Virus record (IMG/VR): IMGVR_UViG_3300033149_006612 | Coordinates: 1 to 64,000 of that record | DNA: 64,000 nucleotides | Origin: a virus | Strand: one strand, 5' to 3' | Part shown: one piece after another, positions 15,885 through 23,131 of the stretch | How the letters are laid out: each line of letters opens with the position of its first letter | Numbering within the stretch: the stretch's first letter is position 1 | Notes under the pieces: model-generated | Seen by the model: only the letters and a program-made list of their open reading frames with translations | The model's database searches: none | Told to the model about the DNA's origin: nothing | Position numbers and translations under genes: made by a program

Positions 15885-16136
15885 TTAATTGGTCCTCCCG
15901 CGTTTGACCGTTCTCCTGTCTACCCCCCTCTGCCAGAGGAAAATCTGCTTCATCGTAAACCAGAATCCACAGTTCTCGTACATGGTCACCACCGCACGCC
16001 TACCCGATGAATCGGGCTCGCGCAGCATGTTAAAGGTATAGTCGGCGTCCATACGGGTCCTGCGGATGTAGATCTTCCGGGCACCGCTATCATCCTCATA
16101 CCGGATTACAAACGGAACCTTAAACGGGCTCCTCAT
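15885..16136 (-). CDS. Hypothetical protein
   Basis: 83 residues from ATG 16136, which overlaps the upstream stop as ATGA (a longer frame to 16220 exists). Strand-rich N-terminus (FKVPFVIRYEDDSGARKIYI), no recognised family. Confidence 0.5.
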   Translation of the reverse strand: MRSPFKVPFVIRYEDDSGARKIYIRRTRMDADYTFNMLREPDSSGRRAVVTMYENCGFWFTMKQIFLWQRGVDRRTVKRGRTN

Positions 16137-16384
16137 GGCGATCCCATCCCACAATCCACACAAAACCGGCGGACTTCGTCCTCCCCGGAGGCATCCATAC
16201 CCACCGCCGTCACCGTCCAAACGCCGTCGCGCCTCTCCAGTAAGACGTGTTCCGCCCCGAACCTGGCCTTAAGCTGGGCCTCGTATGCCCGCCTCTTACA
16301 TGGACCCACACTCCCGATCCGGAGGACGACGGTCCTCCTGCCGTCCTCCGTGTCCGGTCCACGATCGAATACATTCCCCGTCAC
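16133..16384 (-). CDS. Hypothetical protein
   Basis: 83 residues with an N-terminal variable part, RTVVLRIGSVGPCKRRAYE, and a C-terminal FCVDCGMGSP. Coupled to both neighbours by 4-nt overlaps. Function unknown. Confidence 0.5.
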   Translation of the reverse strand: MTGNVFDRGPDTEDGRRTVVLRIGSVGPCKRRAYEAQLKARFGAEHVLLERRDGVWTVTAVGMDASGEDEVRRFCVDCGMGSP

Positions 16385-16776
16385 GGTATCCCGCCCGTCC
16401 TCAGTTTAACGTTATACTCCCAAACCCTACGGCTGGCTATTAACGCGGTCCTACAATCCACCAATCGTGCAAACTGCCGGTCCCGCTCCTTAACGTCGAA
16501 CCTCGGCCGGGCACCCCCAGATCGAAGCTTCCCCTCCGCCCTGGGGAGATCGAACACGGCAATCATGAGGCATCGTTCATATAGGTTCATGATGCCCCTC
16601 GGCCGCTGGACTATCTGGAACTCCCCGATAAAGTCACCCGGCTTACAGTCGCCCGGTAAACGTGGATCGAGCCTCATATCATATGGGTTGCATTGCCGAT
16701 GTTCCTCCACCGGCGGGTCCTGGGCCGTCATAAGCCCGGTCAGCAGCAGTAAAACCGGGACGATGCCCGCCTTCAT
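16381..16776 (-). CDS. Putative exported protein
   Basis: 131 residues from ATG 16776. The N-terminus MKAGIVPVLLLLTGLMTAQD looks like a Sec signal peptide ending in an Ala-rich cleavage region. The mature part holds several cysteines and no known domain. ATG 16794 is an alternative start. A secreted phage protein in the middle of packaging genes is unusual. Confidence 0.5.
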   Translation of the reverse strand: MKAGIVPVLLLLTGLMTAQDPPVEEHRQCNPYDMRLDPRLPGDCKPGDFIGEFQIVQRPRGIMNLYERCLMIAVFDLPRAEGKLRSGGARPRFDVKERDRQFARLVDCRTALIASRRVWEYNVKLRTGGIP

Positions 16777-16780
16777 ACCT

Positions 16781-17011
16781 CTACCGTATCTCATCCCCCG
16801 GTTCCACCTCCTGGATGCGGTCGGCGTCCACCCAGTGGCAGATCCGGGCGTATTCACACTCAATGCCCGCATCGTCAAGTCTACTCCTCTTTAAGGCGTC
16901 GTTGTGCGCCTTGATCACCCGGGCCTTGACGTTCCCGACCCCTTCACCGTGTTCAATACGACCGGCCAATCCGCACGTCTGACATTGCCAATATCGGATG
17001 ACGCTCTTCAT
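16781..17011 (-). CDS. Small zinc-binding protein, hypothetical
   Basis: 76 residues; YWQCQTCGLAGRIEH at the N-terminus and IECEYARICHW further on could bind zinc. Overlaps its upstream neighbour by 4 nt. Confidence 0.5.
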   Translation of the reverse strand: MKSVIRYWQCQTCGLAGRIEHGEGVGNVKARVIKAHNDALKRSRLDDAGIECEYARICHWVDADRIQEVEPGDEIR

Positions 17012-17253
17012 CCCTCCTTACCTCCATCAACCGAGATCCTGTCCTGGACGGCGTCTACAACCCTGCCGAACTGCCCGGCTATTACAACCACCGTCTCCAA
17101 CAGCAGTACGACCGGCCAGAACATCACATGGAGCCCCATCCACGCGGCCTTTTCCATACCGACCGTCAGGGTGTAGAATAAGGCCCAGCCGACGCCGATC
17201 ACAAAGTACAGTAGCACAGCCAGGACCCAAAGAACTGATTCCATCTGTCTCAT
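17008..17253 (-). CDS. Membrane protein, hypothetical
   Basis: 81 residues with two hydrophobic segments (about 6-29, VLWVLAVLLYFVIGVGWALFY; about 38-60, WMGLHVMFWPVVLLLETVVVI). Coupled to both neighbours. Role unknown. Confidence 0.55.
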   Translation of the reverse strand: MRQMESVLWVLAVLLYFVIGVGWALFYTLTVGMEKAAWMGLHVMFWPVVLLLETVVVIAGQFGRVVDAVQDRISVDGGKEG

Positions 17254-17720
17254 CCCTCCATTCTTACCGGATTCTGAATCCAGAATCTGATACTATAGTA
17301 CAACCATGCGACGTCATCCCTGTCCTCACCTCTCGACGGTATCATATAGAACCCATCGCCCCCCTCGGGATCGTCAACCGGACCGACATCTAAGAGCCCC
17401 CCGTCCCGTTCATCTGTAATCGTTCCAAACGGTACAAATAGGAATATCACCTGCCGTCGTCGAAACGGGGGCAGCAGGACGACGCCGATCTCGTCCACAT
17501 CGATGCCGTTCCTGTCTATGATGTCGCAAACGGTCGCTATACCGTCCATACTCCAGACGCAGAAAGGATAATGCCCAACCCTTCCCTGCAGGTATCCCAT
17601 CAACCTATTCCTGATGACGTCCTCCCTCACCGGGCCGTTCAAAAATTCGCTCCTGAGCGTCTCGATGATCTTGAGGAACATCGGATGATTCTGAATCTCT
17701 AACGCCTGCTCAACATCCAT
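17250..17720 (-). CDS. Hypothetical protein downstream of terminase
   Basis: 156 residues: a helical N-terminus (EIQNHPMFLKIIETLRSEF) and a strand-rich rest. No recognised domain. It follows the large terminase by 2 nt. Confidence 0.55.
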   Translation of the reverse strand: MDVEQALEIQNHPMFLKIIETLRSEFLNGPVREDVIRNRLMGYLQGRVGHYPFCVWSMDGIATVCDIIDRNGIDVDEIGVVLLPPFRRRQVIFLFVPFGTITDERDGGLLDVGPVDDPEGGDGFYMIPSRGEDRDDVAWLYYSIRFWIQNPVRMEG

Positions 17721-17722
17721 AA

Positions 17723-19384
17723 TTAAAACGCAAACGGTCGTCTGCCCTCCCGCCTTGATTCAAACCGGTCTAGGACCGCCACAGTCGCATCCGGCGCATC
17801 GTCATGTGCACTCGGGTTCGGAAAATCGTCAAATTGACTGAAGTATGTAAACGACAGGTTTTTGTCGAATACCACCCTACTGTTGATCACCGGCTGAGCC
17901 TTCATTATCCGTTGTACCTTGTTTTTACTCTGTGAGAATAGCTTGAGCGGAAGCGCTACCCCACGCTCCTTGGCCCTCTGCTGGAGGTACGGCCTGATCA
18001 TCCCCCATCCGCCGTTATCCTCATACCAGAGCTTCGAAACCGGGTATCGTTCCAGGAGGTCCAACGCCGCCTCCACCTGTCCTTCCGGTTTATCCTTCCT
18101 AATATAAGCGGCGCAGACGAAGTACCAACGCCTCATCCCCTCATACGGCTTACGGACGACATCGGTCCAGGCCTTCACCTTCAGCGCCTTTAACAGTTTG
18201 TCTATATGTTCAAACTTGAACTGCCGGGTAGCCACTATCACTATACAGGGGTAGTCCGAATCCCTAACCGCCGTCACCCCCGGATCGGACGGGTCCCACC
18301 ATCCCACGACCTGGAATCCCTTAAGGTTTAGCCTCCGGTGGTCAAACCGCATAAAGGCGGAGGAATCGTAGATCACATCCTCCTCACCTTTGTCAAGGTT
18401 TAGAAACTCCAACGCAAAATCACGCTCGGATCCCATCTCCTCCTTCTTCCGGTCAAGTACCTCCTTGGGCCATCTTTCCGGCCACAACGCCGAGCCGTCC
18501 TTCTTGGTGTTACCGATTACAAACTCCAGGCCTTGCGGTCTGGGAAGATTGATCGCCTGATACAGCTTACCGTCCCAGTTGGGAGATTTCAGCAACTTGG
18601 CAATTAGGGATTCTTTGTGCATGAGGTTGCCCACTACAAAGATGTCACAGTTTTCGCCGCCCAGGTTAAGAATCGTCCTCCGGAATCGACGTGCCAGCTT
18701 CTCCCGCCGGAAGAACGTGGCTACATCCTCCTCATCCTGTGGATCGTCGATGATCATGGCATCCGGCCTGTACTGCTTCATCTTTAAACCTCGGAATTTA
18801 GACATGATGCCCCGACATTCGACGGTAGCCCCGGAAACCAGCCTCATCCTATAATCGGTCCAGCTGATGAACTGTCCTTTGAAATCAAGCATCGGTCTGA
18901 GATGCGGAAAATCGCTTAACAGTTTCTCATTGCTGGATTTTACCTCGGTCTCCCCTGGAACGACTTGAGTGTTGGGTTCCAACTCATCCTGTAGAGCGGA
19001 GTAATGCGGAAAGATGGCGTCATGGGTAGACCCGAACAGGACTATATACCACTTTAACCGGTATGCCAGCCAATATAGGGGGGCTGCAACGATCATAAAG
19101 GTCGACTTGCCGAACTCCCGGGGCTCGGCCCGGACCACCCTTAACCTTCGATTGACCGCTCCACACTCGATCAGCGATATGAGATCGTGGTGATGCTCCC
19201 CGAACGGTTTCGTGAAATGATGCGGTAGGTATTCCTTACAAAACTCCTCGAAGTCCCGACAGCGGTCAATCCGCTTTCGCTGTCGGACGCTTACCCTGCC
19301 CCTTTTTAACCCCTGGACGGCCGGGCTTATACTCAGCGGCGATGAAATCCCGGTCTCCGTTATTAAGACGTCACCGAGCCTCAT
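17723..19384 (-). CDS. terL: Terminase large subunit
   Basis: 553 residues, the typical TerL length. ATPase: Walker A variant VRAEPREFGKST (about 84-95), Walker B-like DAMIIDDPQDEED near 210, and a coupling-motif region with FVVGNLMH. Nuclease: GWWDPSDPG near 357 starts an RNase H-fold with YEDNG later and a C-terminal HDDAPDAT carrying the last acidic residues. It drives packaging at the portal and cuts concatemers. Confidence 0.93.
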   Translation of the reverse strand: MRLGDVLITETGISSPLSISPAVQGLKRGRVSVRQRKRIDRCRDFEEFCKEYLPHHFTKPFGEHHHDLISLIECGAVNRRLRVVRAEPREFGKSTFMIVAAPLYWLAYRLKWYIVLFGSTHDAIFPHYSALQDELEPNTQVVPGETEVKSSNEKLLSDFPHLRPMLDFKGQFISWTDYRMRLVSGATVECRGIMSKFRGLKMKQYRPDAMIIDDPQDEEDVATFFRREKLARRFRRTILNLGGENCDIFVVGNLMHKESLIAKLLKSPNWDGKLYQAINLPRPQGLEFVIGNTKKDGSALWPERWPKEVLDRKKEEMGSERDFALEFLNLDKGEEDVIYDSSAFMRFDHRRLNLKGFQVVGWWDPSDPGVTAVRDSDYPCIVIVATRQFKFEHIDKLLKALKVKAWTDVVRKPYEGMRRWYFVCAAYIRKDKPEGQVEAALDLLERYPVSKLWYEDNGGWGMIRPYLQQRAKERGVALPLKLFSQSKNKVQRIMKAQPVINSRVVFDKNLSFTYFSQFDDFPNPSAHDDAPDATVAVLDRFESRREGRRPFAF

Positions 19385-19797
19385 GCCTCGCCTCTATTTA
19401 CACCACGCGGAATCTCTATCAGTTTGGGCAGGCAGCCCGAGAACCGGATGCATGTGTTGATGTCATCGAGGACCGCCGGTGTGACCTCCTTCAGCGTTAC
19501 CACATGGAGGTCAAGATTAATGTCCGGGCGGTTCCTGCAGACGTCCTCCAGTAAAAGGCGTCTCCTATCGACGGTCCGCCACGATCCATGGCCCAACAAT
19601 ACGGCCGGTGACGACGATAGATCAAACAGGACGGACAGGCCGTGTATATGATGGAAATCATTCCCGTCGAAGTAATGGACGACGTCGTTAATCAGGTAGT
19701 ATTGGTACCGGGTCAGTCCTCTTTTGTCGGTGGTCCGGTCAATGACGAGATCCTCGCCACCCATTTCGGTCTTACGCGTATCCATGAATCCCCCCAT
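19381..19797 (-). CDS. Hypothetical protein upstream of terminase
   Basis: 138 residues; YQYYLINDVVHYFDGNDFHHI and VLLGHGSWRTVDRRRLLLE give a mixed fold with no family I recognise. Internal Mets at residues 5 and 12 are alternative starts. It overlaps TerL by 4 nt. Confidence 0.5.
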   Translation of the reverse strand: MGGFMDTRKTEMGGEDLVIDRTTDKRGLTRYQYYLINDVVHYFDGNDFHHIHGLSVLFDLSSSPAVLLGHGSWRTVDRRRLLLEDVCRNRPDINLDLHVVTLKEVTPAVLDDINTCIRFSGCLPKLIEIPRGVNRGEA

Positions 19798-20072
19798 ATC
19801 GTGAAGTTAAACTTATCCATACCTTGTATTAATTCCTTTAAGTGAGTAAGGACGTAGCATATAAAGGTGAACAGCAACAGCCAATAGACAAATCCCGCCA
19901 TCGAAACCGGAAAGGTCCAGGCCCAGAGAAACCAGACGGTCATGAGAAATAGGACGGCGGATGTAAGCAACGCCGCCAGGAACACCCACGCCTGGATAAA
20001 CAGCACTACGCACACCCGTAAGAGCAGCTCCTTATGAGTCTTGATTACGTCTCTCAGCATCGCACCTGTCAC
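19713..20072 (-). CDS. Three-segment membrane protein
   Basis: 119 residues with hydrophobic stretches at about 18-38, 40-58 and 61-80 (ALLTSAVLFLMTVWFLW, VYWLLLFTFICYVL). It overlaps neighbours at both ends, by 85 and 41 nt, in different frames. Function unknown. Confidence 0.5.
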   Translation of the reverse strand: MTGAMLRDVIKTHKELLLRVCVVLFIQAWVFLAALLTSAVLFLMTVWFLWAWTFPVSMAGFVYWLLLFTFICYVLTHLKELIQGMDKFNFTIWGDSWIRVRPKWVARISSLTGPPTKED

Positions 20073-20475
20073 ACTCCCCTGGACGTGGATCCCGCCGCTC
20101 GGGCTCCGGCGATTCCTCCGCCCCTATAATACGGCCCCTGACGTCGTACACGGTCTCCTCGTCGCAGGCATGATCCGCCTCAAACGCCAGCCTCCGGTAG
20201 TCAAATCCGTTCAACTCCCTCCTGTCCTCCTCTCCTCCGTCGTTACCCGGGGTCTCTACATTTTCGGTCAATGCCAGTACGGCTCCGGCCGTGCCGGGCA
20301 TCTCCGATTTCAAATCCTCCTCCGATTCAAAGACCAGGCACACACCGACGGCCTTGGTCCTCTTGATGAAGCATTTTAGCCCCCTGAGCTCGCCCGGAGG
20401 TATGGGACCGGCTCCCCAGGTCTCCCAGGCCGCAGACAGCTTATCCCATCCATATATTTTTAATCCTAAAATCAT
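20032..20475 (-). CDS. Hypothetical protein
   Basis: 147 residues; strand-rich first half (KAVGVCLVFESEEDL), acidic second half ending in PGECDRCDAERR, a possible half zinc site. No recognised domain. Confidence 0.45.
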   Translation of the reverse strand: MILGLKIYGWDKLSAAWETWGAGPIPPGELRGLKCFIKRTKAVGVCLVFESEEDLKSEMPGTAGAVLALTENVETPGNDGGEEDRRELNGFDYRRLAFEADHACDEETVYDVRGRIIGAEESPEPERRDPRPGECDRCDAERRNQDS

Positions 20476-20512
20476 ACCACATCAGATCCGGGAGGTTAAA
20501 CCCGCTTTCTAT

Positions 20513-20767
20513 CTACGATGATTTCGGTAGGTGGTCCGTGGTCATCACCAACGGTGGTTTCTCGATCCTCTTCCTCAGGGATTCGTGCCTGTACGGGTAT
20601 GCACGGATGATCAGTTTACACCTCTTACATTGATCGATGATCAACCCGATCTCAGGTCCGAGGACGCCCTTACTCTCCGTCCTCCAGAGGTAGGAGACGC
20701 AACCGCAGACCAGTTTGGTAGGTGGCTCGTCCGGCTTTTTGTGTGGGTCTAGTTTATGTGTTTCGAT
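20513..20767 (-). CDS. Probable zinc-binding protein with a non-standard ATC start
   Basis: An open frame of good coding character has no ATG, GTG or TTG at its 5' end. It encodes LVCGCVSYLWR, a CKRCKLIIRAYPYRH block and a basic C-terminus, ending at 20513. A perfect GGAGGA (20774-20779) lies 6 nt before an in-frame ATC at 20767, giving 84 residues and an 18-nt overlap with the terminase small subunit-like gene. Either ATC is the start or a frame change has removed the normal one. Confidence 0.5.
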   Translation of the reverse strand: METHKLDPHKKPDEPPTKLVCGCVSYLWRTESKGVLGPEIGLIIDQCKRCKLIIRAYPYRHESLRKRIEKPPLVMTTDHLPKSS

Positions 20768-21486
20768 GAGGATTCCTCCACGATCTTGTTAACATGCGAA
20801 TCGTCGATCTGGATGCCGTCCCAATCCGCTTCGATCTTAACCAGGACGGCTTCGTCCTTGACGTGTTTGGCTACGACCAACCCCACCTGCTCCATGATCC
20901 GTTTAAACGTCGCCAGGGATATGGTCCTCTGCTGCCGGTGCTTCTGGATCTTATCCACAATGTCGGCGATGGTCCGAATTATCCTAGAGGCATCGGCGAT
21001 GTCCACGATCTTATGCGGCTTCCTACTCGGGTTCGGGGTCCCCCAAGAGGCGTGCCAGGCAATCAGGGCTTCCGAGAACTCGTCGTATCGCTCGATGAAA
21101 TCGATCAGGATGGCCCGTTGGAGCTCCAGTTCAGGGATGAGGTCCAGGGGGTCCCGGTCCTCGGCATGCTTGATCACGTCGATCAGTTCCCTGAACCTGG
21201 CTCTATCGATTACGCTGTATCGGCCGGTTATCCGTGGTGTGCTCCCGCCGTGGAGCTTACATCGGCCCTGGCCCAGATGGTCGGTCCCCCAACCTGCCTC
21301 ATGTTGGCAGTATTTAGTGTGGTAGATGTTCCTGGCGTTACATTTAGTATCGGGCGGTTTAAGAGGTAGATTGCCCATCTTCCTCTTGCGTTTAGTATCC
21401 TTAAACCTGACGAACTTTTCGTCGCTCTTATCCTTCTTCGGTCTGTATGGGTGACTCCCCGTGTCACCTGGTTTTAGCTTACCCAT
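20749..21486 (-). CDS. Terminase small subunit-like protein
   Basis: 245 residues from ATG 21486; a GTG at 21513 would add nine. The N-terminal CNARNIYHTKYCQHE ... GRCKLHGGSTP is a Cys/His motif typical of phage proteins near TerL. The rest is helical (ELIDVIKHAEDRDPLDLIPELELQRAIL, then KIVDIADASRIIRTIADI), as in small terminases that recognise the packaging site. TerL lies 1.4 kb downstream on the same strand. The role is inferred from family and position. Confidence 0.65.
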   Translation of the reverse strand: MGKLKPGDTGSHPYRPKKDKSDEKFVRFKDTKRKRKMGNLPLKPPDTKCNARNIYHTKYCQHEAGWGTDHLGQGRCKLHGGSTPRITGRYSVIDRARFRELIDVIKHAEDRDPLDLIPELELQRAILIDFIERYDEFSEALIAWHASWGTPNPSRKPHKIVDIADASRIIRTIADIVDKIQKHRQQRTISLATFKRIMEQVGLVVAKHVKDEAVLVKIEADWDGIQIDDSHVNKIVEESSSKHIN

Positions 21487-21632
21487 AGCAAGATCAATGA
21501 TAAACCGGAACACCCCATCCAGAAATGGAACCTATAAAAGAGATCCTCGCTTTCAATACGTACGCTGATCTTAAGATTTCGGAACGCGCACAAGGACGAG
21601 ACTGAAAGCAACAATACCTCCAATATCTGCAT
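21474..21632 (-). CDS. Small membrane protein candidate, 52 residues
   Basis: ATG 21632 with GGGG 8 nt upstream opens a 52-codon frame (MQILEVLLLSVSS ... LSLILLWVS) with two hydrophobic ends, overlapping the start of the next gene by 13 nt. Coding is plausible, not proven. Confidence 0.35.
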   Translation of the reverse strand: MQILEVLLLSVSSLCAFRNLKISVRIESEDLFYRFHFWMGCSGLSLILLWVS

Positions 21633-21643
21633 AGGCTCAACCC

Positions 21644-22105
21644 CTAAGGCCCCACCACCTTGGTCGGGGTAGTGGACATCCTTTCCAGCTGTTTAACCCG
21701 CTCCCCCCCGGGCACCGGCATCGATGGAGTATTCGGTTTCACCGACCCATACGACTCACCGGCATTCACCTCGGCCACCCAATCATTAACGTTCCTGACG
21801 AAGTCCCGTATATAGTCGACCACCTGCTCATCCTCGGTCGGCATCCGAAATTTCAACATCGGGAGATCCCATCGTCGAGAACCGTTACCCCGTCCCGGTC
21901 TGACCTCGGCCCCGTCCTTTAACTCCTCGACCAACTTTTTAGACGGCTTAACGGAACCGGGCTCCATGACCCATACCAAGGCTACGGTGGCCCCCATCAG
22001 AGCATAATAGGTGGGAGATGTCTCCGGGACGATGGCCTTGATTATTTCGAGAACTTCCAACTCCCGCTTCATGTCGACGATTTCTGGAATGCGAGATTTA
22101 TTCAT
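21644..22105 (-). CDS. Hypothetical protein
   Basis: 153 residues: helical N-terminus (DMKRELEVLEIIKAIV), a hydrophobic stretch (YYALMGATVALVWVM), then a proline-rich tail. GAGG precedes the start. The gap 22106-22204 holds a 14-bp perfect palindrome (GTTCATATATGAAC, 22152-22165), a possible operator. No domain recognised. Confidence 0.5.
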   Translation of the reverse strand: MNKSRIPEIVDMKRELEVLEIIKAIVPETSPTYYALMGATVALVWVMEPGSVKPSKKLVEELKDGAEVRPGRGNGSRRWDLPMLKFRMPTEDEQVVDYIRDFVRNVNDWVAEVNAGESYGSVKPNTPSMPVPGGERVKQLERMSTTPTKVVGP

Positions 22106-22204
22106 ATCGGCCCTACCTTCCTCAGTGACGGGACGTTCTACGCCGTCGGCGGTTCATATATGAACAGGTCCGTTTCCCAGGGCTGCCCTGCCAGTTAGAC
22201 CGGG

Positions 22205-22489
22205 TCAGATTTGATGTACCGTGATGCCCCAGTCCCTCAACACCGAGAGTGATTCCGGCCTGATGACGCCCGTTACCGCGTCGGCACCCTGGCTTTCAAC
22301 CCGGACAAAATGTTTCTGTAGGATTTCTGCATGCCTCGGCTGGGATAGATTGGCCGTGACTCGGACGGTTTTATGGCTACTCCGAATGCGGACCGACCTT
22401 GAACCACAGGCTCTGCAGGGCACCCCGGTAGCCTTCTGCCGGTGCCCACACTCCAGACAGATTAAATACGGACCGTCGGTAATGGCCAT
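22205..22489 (-). CDS. Zinc-ribbon protein, hypothetical
   Basis: 94 residues; ICLECGHRQKATGVPCRACGSRSV is a compact C4 ribbon at about 10-33, followed by a beta-rich domain (KTVRVTANLSQPRHAEIL). May bind nucleic acid or protein. Confidence 0.55.
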   Translation of the reverse strand: MAITDGPYLICLECGHRQKATGVPCRACGSRSVRIRSSHKTVRVTANLSQPRHAEILQKHFVRVESQGADAVTGVIRPESLSVLRDWGITVHQI

Positions 22490-22497
22490 AGATCCTC

Positions 22498-22818
22498 CTA
22501 CCGACCATTACGTCCGTTCTGGGCACTCAGATTCCTGAGAGCTTGTCGGATCTCCCCGATCTGCTCATTCATCTGGGCCTCTACCTGCTTGATGGAGGCC
22601 TGCAACTTGTCGTCAAATCGGGCGGACAACCTCCGTTCAACGGCCTGTTGAACCTCGGTCATGTAGGCCTGTTCACGCCGTTCCATCCCCTTGACGGACT
22701 GACCCACGGAGCGTAGGATATCCCTCTTTACCTCCTGGATATATTCCGAGGTATCGGAGATCTTACCGAGCAGCCTGACTTCCAGCGCCCTGATCGTCTC
22801 ATCAAGATTGTCCGCCAT
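22498..22818 (-). CDS. Coiled-coil protein, hypothetical
   Basis: 106 residues from ATG 22818, preceded by GGAG at about 7 nt (a longer frame to 22872 is less likely). Nearly all helical with heptad pattern (LEVRLLGKISDTSEYIQEVKR, IKQVEAQMNEQIGEIRQAL). It overlaps the previous gene by 17 nt. Function unknown. Confidence 0.5.
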   Translation of the reverse strand: MADNLDETIRALEVRLLGKISDTSEYIQEVKRDILRSVGQSVKGMERREQAYMTEVQQAVERRLSARFDDKLQASIKQVEAQMNEQIGEIRQALRNLSAQNGRNGR

Positions 22819-23107
22819 CAGCACTCTCCCCATTGCTACCAGTGAATTTCCTATTTTTGCTAGCATGGGCATACCTCCTTAACTGTGCCTTCGGCGTACC
22901 TATGGCGGATTGAACGGCACAACCGATCGTACCCCTCTTATCGAGAGCCAACATCACCTGGTGACTGATCGACCGTGTACGGCTTAGCTTTCCCTCATCC
23001 AGGAAAGGAATCACTTCCTCCTCTAGGTCATATTCCTTGGCCCTACACCAGTCCAACACATCTCCAACCGTGATGGAGCATATCACCCTGTCCCGATCGA
23101 CGTCCAA
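22802..23107 (-). CDS. Hypothetical protein
   Basis: 101 residues with a helical core (VGDVLDWCRAKEYDLEEEV) and a basic C-terminus. It follows the recombination nuclease genes; role unknown. Confidence 0.45.
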   Translation of the reverse strand: MDVDRDRVICSITVGDVLDWCRAKEYDLEEEVIPFLDEGKLSRTRSISHQVMLALDKRGTIGCAVQSAIGTPKAQLRRYAHASKNRKFTGSNGESADGGQS

Positions 23108-23131
23108 TTTCCAAATCTCCTCTTGTATTTC

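Noticed and set aside
20531-20752. Plus-strand 73-codon frame
   Set aside because: The minus strand at the same place has a better protein with paired cysteines and a ribosome site.
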